Assembly: GCF_018860915.1 (NCBI RefSeq)
Contig: NZ_JAHKQD010000010.1
Coordinates: 1-64,000 of the forward strand
DNA from: Colwellia sp. C2M11
GTDB taxonomy: Bacteria; Pseudomonadota; Gammaproteobacteria; Enterobacterales; Alteromonadaceae
Length of the DNA: 64,000 nt
Reading direction: 5' to 3'
A program made the translations under genes and the position numbers. This document shows, in pieces, positions 9,714 through 18,137 of this stretch (the first letter of the stretch is position 1; the number at the start of each line of letters is the position of its first letter). Below the pieces are notes generated by a model. The model was not told the DNA's origin. It saw only the letters and a program-made list of their open reading frames with translations, and made no database searches.

Positions 9714-10283
9714 CTACATTTGTACTTTTGCTTTTTTAATATTTTTAATTACTGAAGTTTGACCTTCTTTATGATGCCTTTGTTCCATATATTGAAAACT
9801 TTTTAATAAACCTTTAGCGACGTGCTTTTCAACGGTACTTTCACTTAACTGTAAGTACTGGGCTATTTCTTTTTGGCTAAGCCCATACACTTTCTTTAAA
9901 ATAAAGCATTTACGTACAGTGCCTGATAATTGCTCTGTAGCTCGACAAAAAGATAAAAATCGTTCTTTAGATTCGTAGTCGTCTTCAAAGTGATTACTAC
10001 TCAACTCTAGAGGAAGTTCAACAAAGCTCTCTATTGAATCATTATATTTATTGTCCCATTTCGCATTATGGTTATAGGCAATGTTTTTAGCTGTTTTAAG
10101 CATATAACTACGAGCATACTTTATTTCTTGCTTCATATTTGCTTCGTAGCTACGTACAAAGGTTTCTTGTACTATGTCATCAATATCATCAGGTTTAACA
10201 ATACGACTAATAAGGGCTTTGATCGTCCTACGATAACTGATAAAAGTGTCGGTAAGCTTATTTTTATTATCTTTTTGGGTCAT
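9714..10283 (-). CDS. fecI: ECF RNA polymerase sigma factor, FecI-like
   Basis: 189 aa from ATG at 10283, preceded by GGGA. An in-frame TTG 21 nt upstream is less likely. Region 2 is DDIDDIVQETFVRSYE and region 4 is LSGTVRKCFILKKVYGLSQKEIAQYLQLSESTVEKHVAKGL, the -10 and -35 binding helices of ECF sigma factors. A basic tail ends in KKAKVQM. With fecR and the receptor downstream it should switch on its own cluster when the receptor binds its ligand. Whether the ligand is ferric iron is not visible from sequence. Confidence 0.87.
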   Translation of the reverse strand: MTQKDNKNKLTDTFISYRRTIKALISRIVKPDDIDDIVQETFVRSYEANMKQEIKYARSYMLKTAKNIAYNHNAKWDNKYNDSIESFVELPLELSSNHFEDDYESKERFLSFCRATEQLSGTVRKCFILKKVYGLSQKEIAQYLQLSESTVEKHVAKGLLKSFQYMEQRHHKEGQTSVIKNIKKAKVQM

Positions 10284-10422
10284 TTTCAATCCCGATAAAG
10301 GCAACTACTTTTAGTCTGCTCGCAATGTGTGTTGTGTGATTCATTTAGGTCATTATTCATCGTTAAAGAAATCACACATGCGTTACGTTACAAAAGGCTA
10401 AACAATTATTAACGCATAATTT

Positions 10423-11676
10423 TTAATTTTTAGATTTGCTTTTTTTGGCTTTTTTCTTGCTCTGTTTTTTAGCTTTAGCTTTTTTCTGTGAAGTTGTACG
10501 TTTTACTTTAGCTTTTTTGCTAGCAACTTTAGCCTCTTTATTTTTTGGACGAAGCTCATTAATAATTCTTCGTTGAAGACGTTCATTTTGATAACGCTCA
10601 ATTTTGCCGACAACTCCCATATCATGAGCTTCTATTAATGAAATAGCCGTACCTTTTGAGCCGGCTCTTCCTGTACGGCCAATACGATGGACATAAATAT
10701 CGACTTGGCGTGGCATATCAAAGTTAATAACATGGGTGATATCATCAATATCTAACCCTCGAGCGGCAACGTCTGTTGCTACCAGTACTTTTACCTCACC
10801 ATTTTTAAAACGTTCAATTGCTTGATTGCGCTTGTCTTGTGGCATTTTTCCTTCAAGCCATACACAAGGTAATTCTTCCGCATATAATTTGCCTGATAAA
10901 TACTGAACTGTTTCTCTTTTATTAGCAAAAACAACCGTTCGGTTAACACCTTCCTGTTTTAATGTATTTACTAACAAATCTAGTTTATGCGATGCATTGT
11001 CTGCAAGATGTATCCATTGATGTATTTTAGCTTTTTCTTTACGCGAAGGCGTTGCTTCTAAAAACTCAGGCTCTGTTAATACTTCTTTTGCAAAACGAAT
11101 AACACCTGTACTTTCTAATGTTGCTGAAAAAAGCATGGTTTGTTTACGCCAACGAGCTTCACCTACTATGCGATTTATGGCTTCGCTAAAACCTAAATCT
11201 AACATGCGATCGGCTTCATCAAGGACTAATATTTCAATTTCTCGCGCATCAAACTGCTCATTCTCTATGTATTCTAACAATCGTCCAGGTGTTGCAACTA
11301 AAATATCGGTTGTGCTGTTTAAAATATCATTATGGCTACCATAATTTACTCCACCAGTGATAACGCCTGTTTTTATTTTAGATAATTTAGTCAGGTTTTC
11401 ACTATCTTCACCTATTTGAATGGCTAATTCGCGTGTAGGCGTTAAAATTAATACTCGAGGAAAACCAGGTTTAGTACGAGGGTAATCAAGTAGGTGCTGA
11501 GCAATAGGAAGCAAAAATGCAGCTGTTTTACCTGTTCCTGTCGGTGCAGAAGCAAGTATATCTTTACCTGTCATTGCTTGTGGTATGACTAAGTCTTGAA
11601 TAGAGGTAGGTTTTTTGTAACCTAATGCTTTCACATTGGCTAATAATTCTGAGTCGAGATCAAATTGCTCAAACAT
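10423..11676 (-). CDS. srmB: ATP-dependent RNA helicase SrmB
   Basis: 417 aa. The core is recognisably SrmB: SAPTGTGKTAAFLLPIAQHLLDYPR, ILTPTRELAIQ, ITGGVNY, DEADRMLDLGF, RWRKQTMLFSATLE, KIHQWIHLAD, VLVATDVAARGLDIDD, HRIGRTGRAG and INELRPK. The C-terminal ~50 residues are almost all Lys/Ala/Ser, a low-complexity RNA-binding tail. SrmB acts early in 50S subunit assembly and matters most in the cold. It points toward fecI but is separate: 118 bp lie between the two. Confidence 0.93.
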   Translation of the reverse strand: MFEQFDLDSELLANVKALGYKKPTSIQDLVIPQAMTGKDILASAPTGTGKTAAFLLPIAQHLLDYPRTKPGFPRVLILTPTRELAIQIGEDSENLTKLSKIKTGVITGGVNYGSHNDILNSTTDILVATPGRLLEYIENEQFDAREIEILVLDEADRMLDLGFSEAINRIVGEARWRKQTMLFSATLESTGVIRFAKEVLTEPEFLEATPSRKEKAKIHQWIHLADNASHKLDLLVNTLKQEGVNRTVVFANKRETVQYLSGKLYAEELPCVWLEGKMPQDKRNQAIERFKNGEVKVLVATDVAARGLDIDDITHVINFDMPRQVDIYVHRIGRTGRAGSKGTAISLIEAHDMGVVGKIERYQNERLQRRIINELRPKNKEAKVASKKAKVKRTTSQKKAKAKKQSKKKAKKSKSKN

Positions 11677-11785
11677 AAATGATTTTTCACTAATTTTAGA
11701 TGGATATTACTATTGCGTTATTATAGAGGTTTTCATGATGTCTGTAACTACTTTATCTCATAAGCAATAACCATCTATATTAAAA

Positions 11786-12301
11786 CTAGCTTTCACTATA
11801 TTCTTCTAAAATTTGCTCACACCATTGTTGAATTCGATGTTCACTGAGATCGTACTGATTATCTTCATCAAGTGCTAAACCAACAAAATGTTGACTATCT
11901 TCAGTGAGTGCTTTTGATGCTGAAAATTCGTAGCCTTGGTTAGGCCAATAACCGATTAATGTTGCTCCTTGAGCAATTACTTGTTCATGTAACATGCCTA
12001 ACGCATCTTGAAACCACTCGGTATAACCTATTTGGTCTCCCATGCCATATAACGCAACAACTTTGCCACTCAAATCAATAGCATTAATATCTAGCCAAAT
12101 AGATTCCCAATCTTCTTGAAGTTCGCCATAATCCCATGTGGAAATGCCCAATATAATAAAGTTGTAATCAAGACAATGTGCTAACGGTACATCTTTAATA
12201 TTATGTAATTCAACTAAATCAGCGCCTATGGTTTCTTGAATTTTTTCAGCTGCTATTTCGGTATAACATGTACTTGAGCCATAGAATAAGCCAATTTTCA
12301 T
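11786..12301 (-). CDS. fldB: Flavodoxin FldB
   Basis: 171 aa. The FMN phosphate loop [26 protein letters not shown] and [20 protein letters not shown], then [13 protein letters not shown], give near full-length similarity to E. coli FldB. It is a small cytoplasmic electron carrier. I start at the ATG at 12301 (MKIGLFYG); the open frame extends upstream but codes nothing FldB-like. It is divergent from dsbC. In E. coli xerD lies between fldB and dsbC; here it is absent. Confidence 0.93.
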   Translation of the reverse strand: MKIGLFYGSSTCYTEIAAEKIQETIGADLVELHNIKDVPLAHCLDYNFIILGISTWDYGELQEDWESIWLDINAIDLSGKVVALYGMGDQIGYTEWFQDALGMLHEQVIAQGATLIGYWPNQGYEFSASKALTEDSQHFVGLALDEDNQYDLSEHRIQQWCEQILEEYSES

Positions 12302-12553
12302 ATTAGTTTGCCTAAAGTGTAAGAATAGATGTAATACTAAATGAAGTAGTTTATTAATTATTTCATTTGGTATAAATTGCCATGATCTTAACAAAAGCAT
12401 TTAGTACAATTCAATTTATTGTTTGCAAAGTTACACTATCGGCTGTAATTTCATTGGCAACAAAGCGGTCTGCTTATCTGCGTAGTATTAAGTGAGTAAA
12501 AAATTACTGCACTTAGTTTCATTATTAATCGAAATAAATTTAGGAAATAAAGT
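12302..12553. other. Divergent promoter region fldB / dsbC
   Basis: 252 bp, AT-rich, containing the promoters of fldB (minus) and of the dsbC-recJ genes (plus). AGGAAATAAAGT precedes the dsbC ATG; its AGGAAATAA part is complementary to the segment of small-RNA copies 3 and 4. No hairpin or operator stands out. Confidence 0.5.
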
Positions 12554-13357
12554 ATGTTTAACAAGTTGTTTATTATTGGTGGTGTAGTTACTGCAGTCGC
12601 AGTTGGCTTTTTCTCAGTGAATCAAATGGCCGAAGCACATGACGCATCTGAATCAAATCATGTTGTAAAAAATGTTGAACCAGCGTCAGCAAAATTAAAT
12701 GTTAATGTGCTAAAGGCAAAAATCAAAGCAAAGTTAGGTTTAACTATTAATAAAGTTGAAAAAACACCTGTACCAGGTATCGCTTTGCTTATGAGTGATC
12801 AAGGTGTCTTTTATTCTAGTTACGATGGTGATTACTTTATTCAAGGTAAAGTTTACAGTTTAGTTTCTAAAGTAACAGACTTATCTGAAGCGAGTTTAGC
12901 TAAAGTTCGCCTTGATGGCGTTGACAAATTTAAAGATGATATGATTGTTTTTAAAGCAAAAGATGAAAAATATGTTGTATCAGCTTTTACTGATATTAGC
13001 TGTGGTTATTGCCGTAAAATGCACAAACAGATGGCTGAATATAACGATCTTGGTATTACTTTTCGTTATTTAGCTTTTCCTCGTGCAGGTATTAAAGATC
13101 AAGCAGGAAACTATTCTCAAGGATTTAAAGATTTACGTTCGGTTTGGTGTAATGAAGATCCAAAAGCAGCCATGACTCGTGGAAAAAATACCGGTAGTGT
13201 TGCTTATCGTGTTTGTGATAAACCTATTGAAGAACAGTTAAATTTTGGTCGTCAAATTGGCGTTAATGGTACACCAGCATTAGTTTTATCAAATGGCATG
13301 TTAGTACCAGGTTACCAAGAGCCAAAACAATTATTAAAATTATTAGAAAGCATATAA
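12554..13357 (+). CDS. dsbC: Thiol:disulfide interchange protein DsbC
   Basis: 267 aa. An N-terminal signal/anchor (residues 1-27) is followed by the dimerisation domain (about 50-110) and a thioredoxin domain with active site CGYC at residues 150-153. The cis-proline loop GVNGTPAL and a second Cys pair (Cys in VWCNED and in RVCDKP) are present. DsbC corrects wrong disulfides in periplasmic proteins. It lies 36 bp before recJ, the E. coli order. Confidence 0.95.
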   Translation: MFNKLFIIGGVVTAVAVGFFSVNQMAEAHDASESNHVVKNVEPASAKLNVNVLKAKIKAKLGLTINKVEKTPVPGIALLMSDQGVFYSSYDGDYFIQGKVYSLVSKVTDLSEASLAKVRLDGVDKFKDDMIVFKAKDEKYVVSAFTDISCGYCRKMHKQMAEYNDLGITFRYLAFPRAGIKDQAGNYSQGFKDLRSVWCNEDPKAAMTRGKNTGSVAYRVCDKPIEEQLNFGRQIGVNGTPALVLSNGMLVPGYQEPKQLLKLLESI

Positions 13358-13393
13358 TTTAAATTTTAAATAAACAATTAAGACCTATAAAGT

Positions 13394-15163
13394 ATGAAAA
13401 AAATAATTCGCCGCGAGCATTTTAGTGACGATCACCTCCCTAATAGCTTGCCGCCTATTATTAAACAAATTTATGCTTGTCGAGGTGTTCAAACAGCAAA
13501 ACAATTAGACTTAAAAGTAGCAAATTTAGAAGGATTGAGTGCTGTTGAAGGGACTAGCTATGCCTTAAAGGGGTTAGACGATGCTAGTGCATTGCTCTAT
13601 CAGGCTCTACTCGATAACACTAATATTATTATTGTTGGTGATTTTGATGCTGATGGAGCAACGAGTACGGCCTTAATGATGGTTGCTTTATCTTCTATGG
13701 GGAGCAGCAATCATTCATTTTTAGTGCCTAATCGATTTGAATATGGTTATGGGTTAACGCCTGAAATAGTCGATATTGCGGCAAGCCAGGGGGCAGAAAT
13801 GCTAGTGACCGTTGATAATGGCATTAGCTGTGTTGCCGGTGTTAATCGTGCAAAAGAGCTTGGCTTACAAGTGATTGTTACGGATCATCATTTACCTGGC
13901 CATGAGTTACCAAAAGCCGATGCCATTGTTAATCCTAATCAACCTAATTGCCCATTTCCAAGTAAATCGCTCGCTGGCGTAGGGGTCGCTTTCTATGTAA
14001 TGCTAGCTTTACGCAGTTATCTTCGCGAAAAAAACTATTTTGCAAAGCAAAATATTAATGAACCCAATATTGCTCAATTACTTGATTTAGTTGCTTTGGG
14101 TACAGTCGCTGACGTTGTTTCACTTGATGGCAATAATCGAATCTTAGTCGAGCAAGGCCTAAAACGCATACGTGCAGGACAAACTCGCCCTGGTATTCAA
14201 GCATTAATTGAAATAGCCAATAAAAACCAACAGCGTTTAGTTGCGTCAGATTTTGGTTTTGCGCTAGGGCCAAGAATAAATGCAGCCGGTCGCTTAGATG
14301 ATATGTCTTATGGGATTAATTGCTTACTTGCTCCTGATTTAATTAGTGCTAGAGCGATGGCCGTAGAGTTAGATGACTTGAATAAAGCACGAAGAGAAAT
14401 AGAACAAGGCATGCAGATAGAAGCTGAAAGCGTTTTTAAATCATTAAGCTTTGATGAACATAACTTACCCAGTGCGATAGCACTGTATCAACAAGACTGG
14501 CATCAAGGTGTTATTGGTATTGTTGCTGGGCGTTTAAAGGAAAAATACCATCGTCCTTGTATCGTCTTTGCAAAAGGCAAAGACGATGAACAACGTCAAT
14601 CAGAAGGCCAAGAAATTAAGGGATCGGCTCGTTCTATCCCTGGCTTACATATACGCGATTTGTTAGAACATATCGATAGTCAAAATCCAGGCTTAATTTT
14701 GAAATTTGGTGGTCATGCTATGGCTGCCGGCTTATCAATTAACTTGAAAAACTTTGAAAAATTTCAAAAGGTGTTTAACGAGTTAGCAAGCCAATGGCTC
14801 AAAGCAGAAGACTTACAAAGTATCATTTTATCTGATGGCGAATTAGACACTAATCACATCACCTTAAGCTTTGCTGAGCAATTAAGAGACGCAGGACCAT
14901 GGGGCCAAAACTTTCCAGAGCCATTATTCGATGGCGTATTTTCCTTAATACAACAGCGTATTGTTGGGGAAAAACACCTTAAACTAGTGCTTGAAAAAGC
15001 AGGTGTGGTGATTGATGGAATCGCCTTTAATGTTGATCTTAAAGCTTGGCCAAATCCTAAGGCAAAACAAGTACATTTAGCTTATCGATTAGATGTTAAT
15101 GAGTTTCGTGGTAAACGAACAGTACAGTTGATGGTTGAACACCTTACCGTTGCTGAATCCTAG
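13394..15163 (+). CDS. recJ: Single-stranded-DNA-specific exonuclease RecJ
   Basis: 589 aa, the usual size. It has the DHH-family motifs GDFDADGATST (near residue 80), TVDNGI, VTDHHLPG (near 160) and ALGTVADVVSL. A DHHA1-type segment follows (GVIGIVAGRLKEKYHRP, GSARSIPG, GGHAMAAGLSI), then a C-terminal OB-like part. RecJ degrades ssDNA 5'-3' in recombination and mismatch repair. Its place between dsbC and prfB is conserved in gammaproteobacteria. Confidence 0.95.
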   Translation: MKKIIRREHFSDDHLPNSLPPIIKQIYACRGVQTAKQLDLKVANLEGLSAVEGTSYALKGLDDASALLYQALLDNTNIIIVGDFDADGATSTALMMVALSSMGSSNHSFLVPNRFEYGYGLTPEIVDIAASQGAEMLVTVDNGISCVAGVNRAKELGLQVIVTDHHLPGHELPKADAIVNPNQPNCPFPSKSLAGVGVAFYVMLALRSYLREKNYFAKQNINEPNIAQLLDLVALGTVADVVSLDGNNRILVEQGLKRIRAGQTRPGIQALIEIANKNQQRLVASDFGFALGPRINAAGRLDDMSYGINCLLAPDLISARAMAVELDDLNKARREIEQGMQIEAESVFKSLSFDEHNLPSAIALYQQDWHQGVIGIVAGRLKEKYHRPCIVFAKGKDDEQRQSEGQEIKGSARSIPGLHIRDLLEHIDSQNPGLILKFGGHAMAAGLSINLKNFEKFQKVFNELASQWLKAEDLQSIILSDGELDTNHITLSFAEQLRDAGPWGQNFPEPLFDGVFSLIQQRIVGEKHLKLVLEKAGVVIDGIAFNVDLKAWPNPKAKQVHLAYRLDVNEFRGKRTVQLMVEHLTVAES

Positions 15164-15210
15164 ACATTAATTACTTTAACGCGAAGTCAAAAATCACTGA
15201 TTCTTAGTCG

Positions 15211-15239
15211 TTTATTTACTCATATTTTTGCGCTATAAT
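15211..15239 (+). promoter_or_regulatory. Probable sigma-70 promoter of prfB-lysS
   Basis: Perfect -10 TATAAT at 15234-15239 with a weak -35 TTTATT 17 bp upstream (15211-15216), about 86 bp before the prfB ATG. Confidence 0.5.
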
Positions 15240-15324
15240 GCGCCACTATTTTTTGCTGTTTAGCTCGTTATTATCAGCTGTATATTAATGCTTATTTAGC
15301 TTGAAGGATTCTATTCGAAGACTT

Positions 15325-16423
15325 ATGTTTGAAGTTAACCCAATAATAAATAAATTAAAAGAAATCCGTGAACGTGCTGACTTACTTCGGGGGTACCTTT
15401 GACTACGATGTTAAAGCTGAGCGCCTAGTTGAAGTTTCACGAGAATTAGAATTACCTGATGTTTGGAATGAGCCTGAACGGGCACAAGCATTAGGTAAAG
15501 AGCGCAGCTCACTAGAAGAAGTGGTTAATACCATTGTTGAATTAGAAACGGGTTGTGATGATATAGAAGGTTTACTTGAGCTTGCGATTGAAGAAGAAGA
15601 TCAAGAAACCTTTGATGATGCTCAAGCCGAAGCTAATACGCTAGATACTATTTTACAAAAGCTAGAATTTCGCCGCATGTTTTGTGGTGAACAAGACGCT
15701 AACAATTGTTATTTAGATATTCAATCGGGATCTGGCGGTACAGAAGCGCAAGATTGGGCTGAAATGCTAATGCGCATGTATTTACGTTGGGGTGAAGCGC
15801 ATGGTTATAAAACCGAAGTTATTGAAGTGACTGGCGGTGATGTTGCGGGTATTAAAGGTTGCACTATTAAATACACGGGTGAATATGCTTTTGGCTGGTT
15901 ACGAACTGAAACTGGTGTACATCGCTTAGTGCGAAAATCACCATTTGATTCATCAGGTCGACGTCATACTTCATTTGCTTCAGCGTTTATTTATCCTGAA
16001 ATAGATGACAATATTGAAATTGATATTAACCCTGCAGACCTGCGTATTGATACTTTTCGTGCTTCTGGCGCAGGTGGTCAGCATGTAAACAAAACTGATT
16101 CAGCTATTCGTATTACTCATGAACCGACGGGGGCTGTAGTTGCGTGTCAGGCAGACCGTTCTCAGCATAAAAACCGTGCCACGGCGATGAAGCTTCTTAA
16201 AGCAAAATTGTATGAAATGGAAATGCAAAAGCAAAATGAAGGTAAACAAGAGTTAGAAGATGGTAAGTCAGATATAGGTTGGGGTAGTCAAATTCGCTCT
16301 TACGTACTAGATGATAGCCGGATTAAAGATTTAAGAACGGGTGTTGAGAATAGAAACACCCAGGCCGTATTAGATGGTGATTTAGACAGATTCTTAGAAG
16401 CCAGTTTGAAGTCTGGTTTGTAG
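15325..16423 (+). CDS. prfB: Peptide chain release factor 2 (programmed +1 frameshift)
   Basis: 365 aa once frames are joined, identical in length to E. coli RF2. Translation starts at ATG 15325 ([20 protein letters not shown]), reads LRGYL and meets an in-frame TGA at 15400-15402. A +1 shift at CTT-T continues as DYDVKAERL. Downstream are the stop-codon-reading SPF tripeptide ([18 protein letters not shown]) and the peptidyl-hydrolysis GGQ ([16 protein letters not shown]), with Ala rather than the K-12 Thr just before SGAGGQ. RF2 terminates at UGA/UAA, and low RF2 promotes the shift, so the gene is self-regulating. A start in the second frame near 15368 would be wrong. lysS follows 62 bp downstream. 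Confidence 0.97.
15388..15402 (+). promoter_or_regulatory. prfB: prfB +1 frameshift element
   Basis: CGG GGG TAC CTT TGA: an internal Shine-Dalgarno-like GGGGG a few bases before the slippery CTT, followed by the TGA stop and C. The classical element has AGGGGG; here the first base is C, so pairing with 16S rRNA may be slightly weaker. The CTT-TGAC core is intact. Confidence 0.93.
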
Positions 16424-16485
16424 GATTAATCTTTAAATAATCCATTCAACACATTGAAAAACTAAAGATAACTTTGAGAAACATA

Positions 16486-18078
16486 ATGACAGATAAAGCC
16501 ACTAAAGCCAGTCAAGCAAATAATGCACCTGCAGCACAAGATGAAAACAAGTTGATTGCTGAACGTCGTGTAAAGCTTGAAAAAATTCGCTCTAATTGTT
16601 CAGCAAATGGTTTTCCTAACGATTTTAATCGTGAACATTTAGCTGCAGATATTCAAGCTGAACACGGTGAAAAAACAAAAGAAGAACTTGAAGCGCTACA
16701 AGTTACCTATGCTATTGCTGGTAGAGTAATGGCAAAACGCGGACCATTTTTAGTAATCCAAGACTCGTCAGGTCGTATTCAAGGTTATGCTGAAAAAACG
16801 GTACAAAAAGAAATTAGAGAAAAATGGGGTTCATTAGATATTGGCGATATCGTTGGTATCAAAGGTATTTTACATAAATCAGGTAAGGGTGACCTTTACG
16901 TGAATATGGATGAATACTCATTATTAACTAAGTCTTTACGTCCATTACCAGAGAAATTTCATGGTTTATCTGATCAAGAGACTAAATATCGTCAACGTTA
17001 CATTGATTTAATTATTAATGAAGATACACGTAATACGTTTAAAGTTCGTTCAAAAATTGTGGCTGGTATTCGCAACTTTTTAACACAACGTGATTTTATG
17101 GAAGTTGAAACGCCAATGCTACAAATTATCCCTGGCGGTGCAACAGCTAAACCATTTATGACTCATCATAATACCTTTGATCTGGATATGTACTTACGTA
17201 TAGCACCAGAGCTTAACTTAAAACGTTTAGTTGTTGGTGGCTTTGATCGTGTATTTGAAATTAACCGTAGTTTCCGTAATGAAGGTATTTCAACGCGTCA
17301 TAACCCAGAATTTACCATGATTGAATTCTACCAAGCCTACGCTGATTACCATGATCTAATGAATATTACCGAAGAAATGTTACGTACCATTGCACAGGAC
17401 GTTTTAGGTACTACTACAATTCGTAATACGGTTAAAAATAGTGATGGCGAAGTAGTTGAAGAAAAATTCTATGACTTTGGTAAACCTTTTGCTCGTTTAT
17501 CTATGGTTGATGCAATTTTAACTTATGGTAAAAATCATCATGGCGCTGATCAATTAGATGAAGCGGCATTACGTGATCCAGAAAACAACTTCGACGCAAT
17601 AAAAGCAATGGCAAAAGCGGTTGGTGTTAAAGAAAGTAGTGCTTCTAAAGTATGGGGGCCAGGTAAATATATTTGTGAAATCTTTGAAGAAGTAGCAGAG
17701 CATTTATTAGACCAACCAACGTTTATCACAGAATACCCATGGGAAGTGTCACCACTTGCACGCCGTAATGATAAAAACCCATTCATTACTGACCGTTTTG
17801 AGTTTTTTGTTGGTGGTCGTGAGTTAGCGAATGGTTTCTCAGAGCTTAATGATGCGGAAGACCAAGCTGAACGTTTCCAAAAGCAAGTAGCTGAAAAAGA
17901 TGCTGGCGATGATGAAGCGATGCATTACGATGCCGATTATATCAATGCGTTAGAGTACGGTTTACCGCCAACAGCAGGTGAAGGTATCGGTATTGATCGA
18001 TTGGTTATGTTATTTACTGATTCACCAACAATTAAAGATGTTATTTTGTTCCCGCATATGCGCCCAGAAACAGACTAA
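16486..18078 (+). CDS. lysS: Lysyl-tRNA synthetase, class II
   Basis: 530 aa from ATG 16486 (GAG 7 nt upstream); an in-frame TTG at 16474 is less likely. An OB-fold anticodon-binding domain occupies about residues 55-160. The class II catalytic core shows motif 1 (FMEVETPML), motif 2 ([24 protein letters not shown]) and motif 3 ([10 protein letters not shown]). The N-terminus is ~15-25 residues longer than in E. coli and low in complexity. It is the last gene of the dsbC-recJ-prfB-lysS cluster and is followed by a hairpin. Confidence 0.97.
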   Translation: MTDKATKASQANNAPAAQDENKLIAERRVKLEKIRSNCSANGFPNDFNREHLAADIQAEHGEKTKEELEALQVTYAIAGRVMAKRGPFLVIQDSSGRIQGYAEKTVQKEIREKWGSLDIGDIVGIKGILHKSGKGDLYVNMDEYSLLTKSLRPLPEKFHGLSDQETKYRQRYIDLIINEDTRNTFKVRSKIVAGIRNFLTQRDFMEVETPMLQIIPGGATAKPFMTHHNTFDLDMYLRIAPELNLKRLVVGGFDRVFEINRSFRNEGISTRHNPEFTMIEFYQAYADYHDLMNITEEMLRTIAQDVLGTTTIRNTVKNSDGEVVEEKFYDFGKPFARLSMVDAILTYGKNHHGADQLDEAALRDPENNFDAIKAMAKAVGVKESSASKVWGPGKYICEIFEEVAEHLLDQPTFITEYPWEVSPLARRNDKNPFITDRFEFFVGGRELANGFSELNDAEDQAERFQKQVAEKDAGDDEAMHYDADYINALEYGLPPTAGEGIGIDRLVMLFTDSPTIKDVILFPHMRPETD

Positions 18079-18095
18079 TAATAGCCTCTATCTAA

Positions 18096-18130
18096 ACGAC
18101 GATATTAATATGTTTAATATCGTCGTCTTA
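18096..18130. terminator. Hairpin terminator after lysS
   Basis: A perfect 13-bp stem (18096-18108 with 18114-18126), loop TATGT. The T-run is short, so strength is uncertain. It lies between convergent lysS and the GGDEF gene and may serve both. Confidence 0.65.
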
Positions 18131-18137
18131 TCGCTAA

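Noticed and set aside
15368-15402. GTG at 15368 as the prfB start
   Set aside because: It lies in the shifted frame before the frameshift site and would lose the conserved N-terminus starting at ATG 15325.
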